A stretch of DNA of 64,000 nt from Afipia massiliensis (GCF_014203115.1 NZ_JACHIJ010000005.1:1-64000); one strand, 5' to 3'; positions 43,933-53,754 are shown, counted from the first letter of the stretch. Program-made: numbers and translations. The notes: generated by a model not told the origin, from the letters alone.

Positions 43933-44916
43933 TCAGTAGATGGCGAGTCCATCTTCCGTTAGGTGAACGCCGTGCGTAGTTGCAATCAACACGATCAGCT
44001 CGCCTATCCCGTTGAACTCTTCGAAGCTCTTCCAATCCCCGTAATTGCTCCAGATGCTCTCAAGCACCTTGTCCAACTCAATGAGGTATTGCGCGAGCCA
44101 GTTGCCGGACTGGAAGAACTCTTTGAACTTCGGCGCTCGGTCAACTTCACCGTCTAGTCCACTTATGTGTCCGATGAGATAAGAGGTGAATGTGAAAAAC
44201 CGGTCGTACTCGCCAGTGACCGCCCTGAAGCATTTCCATCCATCGCCATCATACCAGAAAGCATCCATCGCTGCATCAATGCGCTCATCGAGGCCTTCCA
44301 GTGCGGCGAAGAATGTCTCCTCGAAATGGACGATCTGCTCAGGATAGAACGACGCGCTCAGTCTGGTCGCTGCGTACTCACCCCAGCTTCCCCAGCCCAA
44401 ACTAAACTTAATGCGGGCCAATTCATTCCCAAAGTCATAAGGGCGCTGGAGAAGGCCCGGTATCGCGACATCGAATGCAGTGCGGTCGTGGACGTGACCG
44501 CACTCGTGTGCGAGTTGGTAATAGACCTGGGAGAAGTTCTCGCCCTCCCCCTCCATCAGATGCATCAGGACATTCGCGTTGAAGGCCAGGTAGGTCTTGA
44601 GCACGCCATCACGGAATACGCCGGGCGCCATCGCGACCCCATGCGCGATCTCGGTTGAAGGCGTGAGGACATGCCGGGTTTCATACCCGCGGTCGATCTC
44701 AGTCAGGGCCTTGGCGTAGTCATATGCGACAGTAACGCCGACCAGATTCTCCAGATTCATCCGGGTGCCGATGAATCTGATGAAGGTTGTCGTGCGATTG
44801 GCTAATGCTCTCGCTGTCTCCTCGTCAGCGAAGCCTTTCAGCTCAAATGGGATGATGGCCGGCGCCGTTGACGTGGCCAACAATTCCTCGATCGATTGTT
44901 CGGACGCGTCGCTCAC
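43933..44916 (-). CDS. HExxH metallopeptidase-like protein
   Basis: A 327-residue soluble protein. H137-E-C-G-H141 is a zincin HExxH motif in a helical context (YYQLAHECGHVHD); a third ligand could be Glu or Asp in the following 40 residues (N-E-L-A-R or W-G-E-Y-A). No signal peptide, so cytoplasmic, like ImmA/IrrE-type peptidases of mobile elements, although overall similarity to these is not evident. It is 39 nt downstream of the DUF4365 gene on the same strand, so the pair is probably one operon. It may be the regulator or protease effector of that pair. Confidence 0.7.
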   Translation of the reverse strand: MSDASEQSIEELLATSTAPAIIPFELKGFADEETARALANRTTTFIRFIGTRMNLENLVGVTVAYDYAKALTEIDRGYETRHVLTPSTEIAHGVAMAPGVFRDGVLKTYLAFNANVLMHLMEGEGENFSQVYYQLAHECGHVHDRTAFDVAIPGLLQRPYDFGNELARIKFSLGWGSWGEYAATRLSASFYPEQIVHFEETFFAALEGLDERIDAAMDAFWYDGDGWKCFRAVTGEYDRFFTFTSYLIGHISGLDGEVDRAPKFKEFFQSGNWLAQYLIELDKVLESIWSNYGDWKSFEEFNGIGELIVLIATTHGVHLTEDGLAIY

Positions 44917-44955
44917 GGTATCCCTAACGAATCAGCGGCTTCCCACCACACTACG

Positions 44956-45912
44956 TCAAAACGGGGCGTCCTTGGGATCGAGCGGGGGTTTCTCGCCAGC
45001 CTTTTCCTTCCGCTCCTCTTCCTCGATCCAGGCATAATACTCTTCAGCGTCCGCATCATATTCCAGCTCAGACTCAGGATATTCGGGTTCAATCACCTCC
45101 GCACCGTTCGCATAATAATCTTCGAGCGTCAGAAAAGCCTTGCCGATGTCGTTCAGCACAACATTGATTTTGTGCGCTTCGACCTCTTCGTACCCGGAGC
45201 ATTCAGGCACCTCGTCGATGTACTCGTATGACAGCCACGGCCAGACGTTGGCCATGTACTCGCCGATGCTATGGGTCGGGTACCACATGCCGATTACATG
45301 GTCGGGCTCGCCATCGTCGATGTTATCTGCGTCGAAAAAGACGCTTACATCGCGAAAGCCGAGGCTCTTGTTCACCCACTCATCAATAACGAGATATACC
45401 TCGTCTTTCGAAGCGAACTCCCTCATCAACGGAAGATCGAAGGTTAGCCTCAGCTTGCGAAGCGCGGTGATGTCCGAGACGCCTTTCTCCAAGCCCTCTT
45501 TCGCGTCGGCGTTAAGGATTTGGTCGGGCGGTATCTCGATTGACCACCGGTCGTTTTTGCCAAACTTGATCAGGCTCTCTTCGACGCGCTGCCAAAGCGT
45601 CAGACCGGTATCAGGGTCATGCAGCACTATGGTCACTGGAAGGGAATGGTTGCGCCAATAGCGAAGGTGGCGGCCCTCCCCGTAGAATACGTAATTGTTG
45701 CCGCGCTTCCGGAAGAACGACTTGCCGCTCTTGATCTGCAGGGCGAGCAGCCTGCCGATGGGTTCGTCCTGGTTTGTCACCTCGACATGGGCATCGATAC
45801 CCCAGTCCGAAATCGGCTGCTCTCTAAACACCCACTTCAATTCTCGAAGGACAATGCCCTCAACGGCGTTCACACCCTCTCTGTCCGTCTGCTTCATGGA
45901 CGTCATCCGCAT
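44956..45912 (-). CDS. DUF4365 protein, putative PD-(D/E)xK nuclease
   Basis: A 318-residue protein. Its N-terminal 150 residues match DUF4365: D-W-G-I-D-A-H-V-E-V, LALQIKSGKSFF, then FYGEGRHLRYWRNHSLPVTI. The D...(Q)xK residues of the PD-(D/E)xK fold are visible. DUF4365 occurs in many defence-island proteins, alone or fused. The C-terminal half is acidic, with a very acidic tail (EYDADAEEYYAWIEEEE). M1 (45912) and M6 (45897) are both possible starts; neither has a strong ribosome site. It heads a two-gene operon with the HExxH protein. Confidence 0.75.
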   Translation of the reverse strand: MRMTSMKQTDREGVNAVEGIVLRELKWVFREQPISDWGIDAHVEVTNQDEPIGRLLALQIKSGKSFFRKRGNNYVFYGEGRHLRYWRNHSLPVTIVLHDPDTGLTLWQRVEESLIKFGKNDRWSIEIPPDQILNADAKEGLEKGVSDITALRKLRLTFDLPLMREFASKDEVYLVIDEWVNKSLGFRDVSVFFDADNIDDGEPDHVIGMWYPTHSIGEYMANVWPWLSYEYIDEVPECSGYEEVEAHKINVVLNDIGKAFLTLEDYYANGAEVIEPEYPESELEYDADAEEYYAWIEEEERKEKAGEKPPLDPKDAPF

Positions 45913-46030
45913 GTTTTCAGTGGCTTAAGCCGTAGTGACGGCAATCTAAGCTTGGGTCATGATTCCATCACGCCCTAAGGCGGATATAAATCAACGAGAA
46001 GAAACCACCATAGCTTTTGTACTCAGCCTT

Positions 46031-46138
46031 GCAGTCGCATCACCGGGGGCCTGTTTACCGGCTTCCACCAGTCCAAGACCAACCCGGATGCGGACAACTT
46101 CCTGCAGACCAAGTCCCACGTCAGCTACGTCGATTAAG
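46031..46138 (+). pseudogene. 3' remnant of a (phage-like) gene
   Basis: The last 30 codons read ITGGLFTGFHQSKTNPDADN, then FLQTKSHVSYVD and TAA, followed 10 nt later by a good terminator. The sequence has the look of the C-terminus of a phage structural protein, but the family is not identified and the 5' part is absent. Confidence 0.35.
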
Positions 46139-46148
46139 CTGAAACTCC

Positions 46149-46171
46149 AAAGGCCCCGATAAGGGGCCTTT
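46149..46171 (+). terminator. Rho-independent terminator
   Basis: Stem AAAGGCCCC (46149-46157) and GGGGCCTTT (46163-46171), loop GATAA, followed by TGTTTT. It belongs to the gene remnant upstream and isolates the KAP NTPase gene from readthrough. The 260 bp from here to 46440 hold no recognised gene. Confidence 0.8.
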
Positions 46172-46440
46172 TGTTTTGGCGACTTGGGGGCGACGGCAAG
46201 GACAAACGGTCAAAGCTGCTCCTGGCGCCCCCTCATCGGCTCCGTTGTTGCACACCGGTGGCCTCGTCCCATCCCGGTCGTTTTGCCCCCGACCGGATAG
46301 CCTATGTCGGATAACCCCGTGACCGTTTTCCGACTTCGGACTTTCCTGTGCGATGTGCTCGCTTGGGCAGGACGCTCCACTATACCGTTTTGGTCATGTT
46401 CGGCTAGTGTTTGCCCGCTTAAGGCTAGCGGGGGCCAATC

Positions 46441-48147
46441 TTGACCGACATCGAACGCACGGCGACCGACCGGGTAACCCGTGAGATTGTCCGCTTCCTG
46501 GAATCTTCCAAGCCTGAGGTGCTCGCTCTTAGGGGCGCATGGGGCGTCGGCAAGACCTATCTTTGGAACAAGCTTCTTGAACAGACGAAGGCCACCATCG
46601 GCCTCAAGAAGTATGCCTATGTCTCACTCTTCGGCCTGCAGAATCTCAACGAGCTAAAATATTCCATCTACGAGAACACTATCGACACGAAGGATGTTGG
46701 CATCGAGCCTTCGTTGAAGACGCTGCAGACCAACACCGATTTCGTCGTGAAGTCGTTTGGCACGCAGCTCATATCGGTCATCTCGCGATTTAAAGGAGCT
46801 TCCGCCACGCTGGAGGCGATTTCGTTCCTCGCCGTGCGCGACCGTATCGTGTGCATTGATGATCTGGAACGCCGCGGTAGCAATCTGCGGATCATCGACG
46901 TCCTTGGCCTTGTGTCATACCTGACCGAACGCCGCGGATGTAAGGTCGTTATGATCCTCAACGATGAGGCATTAACCGACACAGACGCCAAAGACCTTGC
47001 CCGCTACCAGGAGAAGGTCATCGACCTGTCGCTCCTCTTTGCTCCGACCGAAGAGGAGAGCGTCAGAATTGCGCTGGACAAGGATGCACCCACGACGCAT
47101 CTGCTCTCTCAACGGTGCATTTCCCTAGGCGTGTCCAATATCCGCGTCATCAAAAAGATTGAGCGATTGTTCGCCGATGTGCTGCCGGTACTGAACGGCT
47201 ATCACGAAAAGGTCGCCGAACAGGCAGCCTCCACCCTCACACTGTTGGGCTGGGCCTACTTCTCCAGGACTGCGGCGGATGACAACGCCCTCATCGACTT
47301 CATCTTGGCCCGCCGCGATGACCAAATGGCCGGTGTGTTTGATGATGCAGACGAGCAGCCGGAACAGCACAAGTGGGATACGCTTCTCGATAACTACGGT
47401 TATTCCTCAACTGACGCTTTCGATTTGGCTTTGTTCGACGGTGTCAAATGTGGCTTTTTCGACGAAGACCTTATCAAGCGCAATGCCGAGGAAATGAATG
47501 AGCGACTGAAGCAGATGGACTCGACAAAGTCCTTCGCTGACGCATGGGCGCTTTTCCACGAGTCATTCAAAGACAACACCCGCGATATCGTCCGCGCCCT
47601 GGTCAGCGCGATGCAGTTTCACGCGAAATTCGTGACCCCGTCTGAGTTGAACGGCGCCGTGAGTCTGCTGAAGACCCTCGGACGGGAACGGGCCGCCAAA
47701 TATGTGCTGGCGCATTTTATCAAGCGAAGGCAGGACGAGGATTATAACTTTTACGACCTCGCGTCGCATCCGTTTACCGAGAACATCCAAGACCCGGACG
47801 TACTTCATGCGTTTGCAGAGAAGCTGAAAACGTTTCGCGAGGAGCGCTCGCCGGAGGAAATCCTCCACAGCATCGGCTTCAATCACGGCTGGAGCCAGAC
47901 GGACACCAAGCTGCTCGCAACCCTGTCGGTCGATGACTATTACAACATGTTCAAAAATCTAGAAGGGTTGCGACTTCGCCGTGTCATTGGCGCGGCATTG
48001 GGCTTTCACGGAATTCGACAGCAAGATCCCGCGTACGGAACGATTGCCGACAATGCCAAGGCAGCGCTCATCCTGATCGGCAAAGAAAGCCCTCTCAATG
48101 CTCGCCGCCTACTTAAATTCCATATCACGGCTGATGACCTGGCCTGA
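46441..48147 (+). CDS. KAP-type P-loop NTPase
   Basis: A 568-residue NTPase starting at TTG 46441 with no better in-frame start. Walker A GAWGVGKT is at residues 32-39 and the Walker B DRIVCIDDLERR at 135-145, with extended downstream helices. There is no obvious membrane insertion, unlike classical KAP proteins. KAP/STAND-like NTPases are frequent in phage-defence islands, where they act as sensors or signal transducers; no effector domain is recognised in the C-terminal 300 residues. It is divergent from and unlinked to the operon at 49.4-55.8 kb. Hairpin AACCGCC-CC-GGCGGTT follows at 48168-48183. Confidence 0.75.
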   Translation: MTDIERTATDRVTREIVRFLESSKPEVLALRGAWGVGKTYLWNKLLEQTKATIGLKKYAYVSLFGLQNLNELKYSIYENTIDTKDVGIEPSLKTLQTNTDFVVKSFGTQLISVISRFKGASATLEAISFLAVRDRIVCIDDLERRGSNLRIIDVLGLVSYLTERRGCKVVMILNDEALTDTDAKDLARYQEKVIDLSLLFAPTEEESVRIALDKDAPTTHLLSQRCISLGVSNIRVIKKIERLFADVLPVLNGYHEKVAEQAASTLTLLGWAYFSRTAADDNALIDFILARRDDQMAGVFDDADEQPEQHKWDTLLDNYGYSSTDAFDLALFDGVKCGFFDEDLIKRNAEEMNERLKQMDSTKSFADAWALFHESFKDNTRDIVRALVSAMQFHAKFVTPSELNGAVSLLKTLGRERAAKYVLAHFIKRRQDEDYNFYDLASHPFTENIQDPDVLHAFAEKLKTFREERSPEEILHSIGFNHGWSQTDTKLLATLSVDDYYNMFKNLEGLRLRRVIGAALGFHGIRQQDPAYGTIADNAKAALILIGKESPLNARRLLKFHITADDLA

Positions 48148-48167
48148 CCCGGCATCAGCAACCCGCC

Positions 48168-48183
48168 AACCGCCCCGGCGGTT
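48168..48183 (+). terminator. Possible terminator after the KAP gene
   Basis: AACCGCC (48168-48174), CC, GGCGGTT (48177-48183): a perfect 7-bp stem with a two-base loop, 20 nt after the stop. The downstream CCTTCTC is pyrimidine-rich but not a T-run, so termination strength is uncertain. From here to 48582 no gene is supported. Confidence 0.4.
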
Positions 48184-48582
48184 CCTTCTCAACTCCAGTC
48201 GACCAATTGTTCGCATCACGTCGGCCTTGGCATAGTAACTGACCGGCTTTGCCGCCCGCACGCGCAGAAGAGGAATATATTGGATAGACCGCCAACTATC
48301 TCGCTTTGAGAACTTCCAGACGGATTGGGCGTCCTTCCATTTCCCTAGCCGGGCCTGACGCCATTGGCGACTTTCCTTGTCAGCAGCCTGACACTTTTAA
48401 ATTGATTGATGTCTATCGTATCTCCCACATAGTCATAATCTCAGGCGATATCGATGACGCCTCCGTCGTTAACTGACCTCCCGACGTTGGACATTGAGAT
48501 TCCTGAGTATCCGCACGGCCCTCATCCATTCTCAAAAGGACATCGCGACGTTCTGTCCGAAGCTCTACCGCAATGCCCTTTT

Positions 48583-49263
48583 TCAATTGGCCGGCGTTCT
48601 GGACTCTATTTGCTTAACTTGTGACGCTGGAATGAAAAGTATTTTTCTTCCTTCAGCAATAATAAAGCCCATTGAAGAAGATCTTACGAGCCGAACGTCA
48701 TTTAAAGACCTGTCTGTTGTCGTGACGTTGTACGTCAACCGATACACAATTTGGCCTTCAGCGACAGCACGACCAGAAAATAGAAGAGCAATAAGGGCTG
48801 TAGCAAAAGCCAGGATGTAGTCGCTTGGCAATAAATTTCCTGACGCTCTTAAACGAACATACCCATGAAGCCCAATACAAAAAGCTGTGAAGAATGAAGC
48901 TATCGCTCCATAAATGTCAGTTCTCAGATATTGCCAATCGAAGACCAGCCCGAGCAAGAATGAAAGAAAGACAATCGCTGCAATTACTTTAAGCGCCAAC
49001 GTAAAGGGAAACGCCTTCTCGAAATCAATTGGTTTGCGTACGTAGTCAAACGTATCGAATCCGATCAAAAGAAAAAGCATCCCCACTACACCAAAAGCAA
49101 GACCGAACGAATACACAACATTGCTAAAATCGACGACTCCGAGAAAATGAATTCCAATCTTTGAGAAGTACCCAACATTGAACACAGTAAGCGTCGCCAA
49201 CGCGACACCCGAAACAAGCGGCGTCCAGGTTGAAATTCTCTTTAACATCTCATTGTCGCTCAT
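48583..49263 (-). CDS. Multi-pass membrane protein (226 aa)
   Basis: Five hydrophobic segments are visible at about residues 13-33, 45-68, 85-107, 118-138 and 148-168 (for example AFGVVGMLFLLIGF and ALKVIAAIVFLSFLLGL). A soluble C-terminal domain of about 55 residues follows, with KILFIPASQVKQIESR at its end. No transporter family is recognised. Base composition is lower in GC than its neighbours, a sign of separate acquisition. It is 127 nt downstream of the REase-STAND gene on the same strand, so it could be a membrane effector of that operon or an independent gene. Confidence 0.65.
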   Translation of the reverse strand: MSDNEMLKRISTWTPLVSGVALATLTVFNVGYFSKIGIHFLGVVDFSNVVYSFGLAFGVVGMLFLLIGFDTFDYVRKPIDFEKAFPFTLALKVIAAIVFLSFLLGLVFDWQYLRTDIYGAIASFFTAFCIGLHGYVRLRASGNLLPSDYILAFATALIALLFSGRAVAEGQIVYRLTYNVTTTDRSLNDVRLVRSSSMGFIIAEGRKILFIPASQVKQIESRTPAN

Positions 49264-49390
49264 AAACGCATCACTTCGATTGACGACCTCTATAATTTAT
49301 TTGCAAAATTCGAGCACAAGTTTCTTTCCTATGGGACCTGTCCTTTCAGAAAAGACCTCAATCGGGCCTCTTGATCGGTGCAAGTCTTAG

Positions 49391-51709
49391 CTATTTGTCA
49401 ACATCGTCGAACACCGAACGCTTCGTCATAACCGTAGAAGAGGGTAAAATCTCCTCTTTCCTCTGCGTCACGATGTGCGTCCAATCAGTTTCGTCTTCGG
49501 TGTCTTCATCCCGCTCACGCTTGCGCTCTTCAAGAGCTTCGATAGATTGCTTCACCTGACTGCGCGCGTCGTTGACTAAGGCCGCAGCGTCCGCATCGAT
49601 GCCAATCGCCTCCAGGCAATCAAGTACACCAAGAAGCTTCTTGAAGTGGCTCTCAGGTTCTTCGTCCAGGTCAGCATCCGTGGCAATTTCGTCGATACGC
49701 TCTTCAAGCGATGGTAAAATCTTCGCCCGCAGCGAGATTCCTAAGCCGACAAGACGGAGCGGCGGAATGAGAGCGAGCATTTCCTCTTCCTCAAAGAAGG
49801 AAGCATCGAGATCCACAAGCGCAGAGGACTCGAGACTATCGGCCGCCTCCATGCGAAGGTCATCGGGCAGAACACCCATACGATGGGCGCGGGCGTGGGT
49901 AGCCAATCGGGGATCGCTGCCGGCGAGTTCAGTTTGCCAGCATGAGCGCTGAAGTAGACCCGAAAACTGCTCGATTGCCTTCGCTAATACTTCATCGCTA
50001 GCGCGATAAGACAAAAACTGGAACAGCATCCAATTGCGGTGCCATTCATCGGGGGTGTGGCCGAGCCGACCGACCAGAGCATCGTCGAGCGTCGCCGGAA
50101 TGACAAGTGCGTCTCGAATCAGAGGCGAGCCCTCGCACGTGAAACTGTTGAGAATGGTGTCGATCGTCGCGCCCCGTATGAGCGCCGCCATCATATGCGG
50201 CTTCTGACGCAGGATCTCCGTCAGCGCGTCGGATATCGTCGGATGGGCGAAGGTCCATTTTGATCCGGAAAGTTTCAGGAACGAGCCCTTCAGCTCGGCG
50301 AAACAATCCTGGACCTTAGCGAGGCTGTACCCCGTCAGCTCCGCGACCGCCTGCGCGGCCAACACATCGTGGTCGCTGGGATCGAAGCCGGCTTGATGGA
50401 CGTAAACCAAGATGAGCGCGGCTTGAAGCTGATCATCCAGGGCATTGACCGTATCGATCAAATGCTCTGTCGGTTCTTCCATGAAGCGAACGAGGGAGCT
50501 TTCGCGAGGCGCGAGCCCCTTGGTGAAGTTCGGATCGCCAAGACGTTCCGCAATCCCAGGAAGAAAGTCGTGTACGGCGGCGACTGCGGCCAGGTGTGGC
50601 TTGACGCTTGATCGCCAGCTCTGGCTCTGCTCGCCGAAATTCACATGGTTATAGAGGATCTGCGCCTTCTCTTCGAAGGTCAGCTCGCCGACATCGACGA
50701 CGGCGCTGCCATCGACAAATTGGGCAAGGTTGCGTTGTCCGAGCCGACGCCGCGCCGCTTCATAGATATGCTTGCGGGAGGTGAGGAGGAATCGGTTGCC
50801 GTGCTTGATCGCGGCCCGCAGCTTCGAGAAAGCCGACGCCCAGTCCTGCACATAGTCGTCGCGTAGCACATTCGAGCCGAAGGCGTCATCAATCCAGAAG
50901 AAGCGGCCCGGATCGTTCGGATTCCAGCCGGCCTCGAAATCGCGCGGACTGGTCAAAGCTAGAACGGTGTTGTCCGGGTTTTCCGAAGCGATCGTCGAGA
51001 CGATCGCGCCGATCGCTGATTTGCCGCTTGATGGATTGCCCAACAGCAGCACCACGCCGTGGTTGGAAATGGCGTTGACGGCGTCGCGATGCGCTTTTGT
51101 GGGCACATAAGTGCGGAGCTTTGGAATCCAACTGTCAAGGAGCGCCCGGCTCTGCTCGCTCAGACGCTCATCAACGATCGACGTGAGGTCTCCCAGGCCG
51201 TAGACCTGTGGGACGAGGGCCCGCAGGCGGGCGCTGGTTCTGATGACCCGGACAATATACTGGCGACCAAGAATGTGCGGCCTGCGCACGCCGAGCACCC
51301 GAAGCCTGGCGCGCATCGCCGCCGCGACAGGCGCATCTACGCTCATGTTCGTCATAAAGGCGTAGGTGTCCGCCTGACCGGCTTTGACCAGTTCGTCGAC
51401 ATTCTCAAGCTCGGCGGTGAGATCGCTGAGCTTCAAGGCCTTCATGGCATCGGACGTATGCTTGCACTGGACGGTGCCGATGGGCGTTGCGGCCGTTCCC
51501 GAGGGGATGAGGAAGACCGCGTCCTGGCCGCCGTCCTGTGCTTCACGGAAGATCTCTACGGGTCGGCCGAGCACGACCTCGCATACCTGCGAACAAAGAT
51601 CCTGAAACGCGCGCCAGCCGATGGTGTGGAGCGCCAGATCGCTCCAGGGTCCGTGCGCACGGCGTTCGCGTGGCGCTGGAAGCTCGATCTGCGCGCTCTC
51701 AGTCGTCAT
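49391..51709 (-). CDS. Restriction-endonuclease-like nSTAND NTPase
   Basis: A 772-residue protein. The N-terminal about 100 residues are an Mrr-type PD-(D/E)xK nuclease: GWRAFQDLC, D63 in GGQDAVFL, and Q81-C-K83. A STAND-type NTPase follows, Walker A GNPSSGKS at 224-231, Walker B FFWIDDAFG, then helical arm regions and a Glu/Asp/Lys-rich C-terminus. This nuclease-STAND order is shared with Avs-type defence proteins, though the C-terminal sensor repeats look short. Its ATG overlaps the ABC ATPase stop (ATGA), marking it as the last core gene of the operon. Likely the DNA-cleaving effector and switch (inference). Confidence 0.82.
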   Translation of the reverse strand: MTTESAQIELPAPRERRAHGPWSDLALHTIGWRAFQDLCSQVCEVVLGRPVEIFREAQDGGQDAVFLIPSGTAATPIGTVQCKHTSDAMKALKLSDLTAELENVDELVKAGQADTYAFMTNMSVDAPVAAAMRARLRVLGVRRPHILGRQYIVRVIRTSARLRALVPQVYGLGDLTSIVDERLSEQSRALLDSWIPKLRTYVPTKAHRDAVNAISNHGVVLLLGNPSSGKSAIGAIVSTIASENPDNTVLALTSPRDFEAGWNPNDPGRFFWIDDAFGSNVLRDDYVQDWASAFSKLRAAIKHGNRFLLTSRKHIYEAARRRLGQRNLAQFVDGSAVVDVGELTFEEKAQILYNHVNFGEQSQSWRSSVKPHLAAVAAVHDFLPGIAERLGDPNFTKGLAPRESSLVRFMEEPTEHLIDTVNALDDQLQAALILVYVHQAGFDPSDHDVLAAQAVAELTGYSLAKVQDCFAELKGSFLKLSGSKWTFAHPTISDALTEILRQKPHMMAALIRGATIDTILNSFTCEGSPLIRDALVIPATLDDALVGRLGHTPDEWHRNWMLFQFLSYRASDEVLAKAIEQFSGLLQRSCWQTELAGSDPRLATHARAHRMGVLPDDLRMEAADSLESSALVDLDASFFEEEEMLALIPPLRLVGLGISLRAKILPSLEERIDEIATDADLDEEPESHFKKLLGVLDCLEAIGIDADAAALVNDARSQVKQSIEALEERKRERDEDTEDETDWTHIVTQRKEEILPSSTVMTKRSVFDDVDK

Positions 51710-53754
51710 GCAGTGGCTACACCACGTAAAACACCGACCGGCATCGGATTGATTTCCTGGTCGATGACCACGCTTGTGGCGCCGAGCGGACCAAGGTCGA
51801 TGTCGAGACGCCGGCCTCCCTCCGTCGAGGTGCTCACCAAGCGCCGGCACAGCAGATCGGCCAGCGCGGGGTCTTCGACGGCGCAGATTATCTGGCGCCC
51901 GTCCAAGCGCAGAGCGGCGAGCACTTCGACCAGGTGAAGGGCTCTGAAATCGTCGATGTGCTGAACGGGATCGTCGAGTAGAAGGGACCTAAGCGGTGTC
52001 CACGCCCGCGCAAGATGGACCGAAAGAAGGAAGGCGAGACCGGCGGCGCGACGCTGGCCGCTGCTAAAGACGAATTGCGGGTTCAACCCGTCGCCGACCT
52101 TGAGGCTCAGGAAACGTCGGACGTCACCGCGGATGCTGTAGTCGATTGTCCGCCAGTCGGCGTGCGGTCGCAGGCGTTGATAGAGCTCATTGAGCAGAGG
52201 ACTGATCTGAGCGAGGCGCTCGTCGATGATTTCCGCGCTGACACGTCGGACAGAGCGTTCGATTTCGCGGGCCGCTGTGACGGCATTTTGGGACTGGCTG
52301 ACCGACTGCGCCAGCTTTTCGATTTCAGCGCGCAGCGCCGAGATGTTGCTTTCGATCGACGACATTCGCGAGACCGCTTGCGAGGCCTCCAGCACGAGTA
52401 GCGCGCGCTCGAGGTCGATCAACCGGTCGCGTTCTGGAGAAATGGCCTGCTCCAGCCTGTCAGGATCCGGGATGAAGCGGTGATCGAGCCCCCACTGATC
52501 GTAGAAATCCACGTGCGCCGCTTCCTGGTCGCGCAGACGCCGCAGCTCGTCCGCATGAGCTTGGATCACGGCGGTGGCTGTCTGCAACGTGAGGCTGGGT
52601 TGTCGCGCGTTCAGTTTCGCGGTGGCGAGAGCATCACGGGCGGCCTGAACGCCCGACGCCAATTTTGTAATCCGTTGACGCGCGGCGGCCAGACCGGCAG
52701 CGAATTCGTCCGATGTTCGATGGGCTGCGCATAGCGGGCAATGATCGTCGTGTAACCCGAGGCGCTCGCCATGTTCAACGAGGAGACTCAGCGACGTCGC
52801 CATCGCGTCCATCTCTTCTTCCCGCGAGAGACGTAGTTCGGCTTCCGAGACGGCTTTCTGTGCGGCCTCATGCTCGCGCTGCGCTGCTTCGTGCGCTGCC
52901 GATGCGGCCTCGCGGTTCGCCACAGCCTCGGGAGCGTTGTAGAGCGCCTGCGCCGCCGCGACCTCTCGACCGAGTTGAAGCGCTTCGCCCATCCGACCCA
53001 ATCTGGCTCGTCCGTTTGCGAGCGCGCTTCGACCTGCAGCCAGACGTGCCGTCAGCTCGGTGGGCGCATCCGGCGCCGCGGCGGCGATCACCTGAAGCGC
53101 GCCGGACGCATCACCTGATCGGCTGAACGCGGCTTGTGTCTCGGACTGCTGCGTCAGTCTGTCGGCCAGTCGCGAGCGGGCAGCCTCATAGGCGGCCTCG
53201 TCTTTAGTGTGCGCGGCTTCGGCGGCAGTCACGATTTCCTTGGCTCTGCTACCGGCTTCCGATCCTTCCAATGCACCGAGCGCCGAGCGCACGAGATCAA
53301 ATCGCTCCGTTTCAGTGAGATCCAGGCTGAGCGCGGCGATCCATTCGTCGCGGATGATCGACGTCCGGGTGAGCTGCCGAAGTGCGTCGTCTGGTGCAGG
53401 TCCACGGCAAAGCGCGGCGTGGATATCCTCCGCTGAGCGATCGGAGCCACGTTCCCGCGTCCGCGTGATGGTGAATGGGTTCCCGCTGTCGTCGATGAAA
53501 GAGGCTGTCACGTAGTGGGCTTTGGGAACACCTTCGCCGCGCCACCAAAGGTAGTCGCTGAGGCTCTCCTTCGCGGCCTTTTCGACGGCGTACTTGTCGA
53601 TCGAGCCTGTGATCGCGAACTCGACCGCATCACACAGCGTGCTCTTGCCCACGCCGTTGCGACCGGTGATGACGGTGAAGCCCCGTCCGAAATTGATCCG
53701 GACGAGATCCCTGAAGCCACGAAAGCCGCATACTTCGATGAAATCAAGCCTCAT
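51706..53754 (-). CDS. SbcC/Rad50-like ABC (SMC-type) ATPase
   Basis: A 682-residue ATPase. Walker A GRNGVGKST is near the N-terminus (RLDFIEVCGFRGFRDL precedes it); a long coiled coil follows with a zinc-hook motif C-P-L-C near residue 345, then a second coil; the C-terminal half has the signature FSSGQRRAAG and Walker B LLLDDPVQHIDD. D-D-P-V-Q replaces the common D-E, as in the AAA_13/ABC-3C group. At 682 residues it is far shorter than Rad50. It overlaps both neighbours by 4 nt. It probably senses DNA ends or structures for the operon. Confidence 0.88.
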   Translation of the reverse strand: MRLDFIEVCGFRGFRDLVRINFGRGFTVITGRNGVGKSTLCDAVEFAITGSIDKYAVEKAAKESLSDYLWWRGEGVPKAHYVTASFIDDSGNPFTITRTRERGSDRSAEDIHAALCRGPAPDDALRQLTRTSIIRDEWIAALSLDLTETERFDLVRSALGALEGSEAGSRAKEIVTAAEAAHTKDEAAYEAARSRLADRLTQQSETQAAFSRSGDASGALQVIAAAAPDAPTELTARLAAGRSALANGRARLGRMGEALQLGREVAAAQALYNAPEAVANREAASAAHEAAQREHEAAQKAVSEAELRLSREEEMDAMATSLSLLVEHGERLGLHDDHCPLCAAHRTSDEFAAGLAAARQRITKLASGVQAARDALATAKLNARQPSLTLQTATAVIQAHADELRRLRDQEAAHVDFYDQWGLDHRFIPDPDRLEQAISPERDRLIDLERALLVLEASQAVSRMSSIESNISALRAEIEKLAQSVSQSQNAVTAAREIERSVRRVSAEIIDERLAQISPLLNELYQRLRPHADWRTIDYSIRGDVRRFLSLKVGDGLNPQFVFSSGQRRAAGLAFLLSVHLARAWTPLRSLLLDDPVQHIDDFRALHLVEVLAALRLDGRQIICAVEDPALADLLCRRLVSTSTEGGRRLDIDLGPLGATSVVIDQEINPMPVGVLRGVATA

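Noticed and set aside
48110-48400. Minus-strand open frame of about 97 codons overlapping the KAP gene's 3' end (contains KWKDAQSVWKFSKRDSWRSI)
   Set aside because: Composition looks coding-like, but there is no start codon and part of it is antisense to the KAP gene; possibly a remnant, not reportable as a gene.
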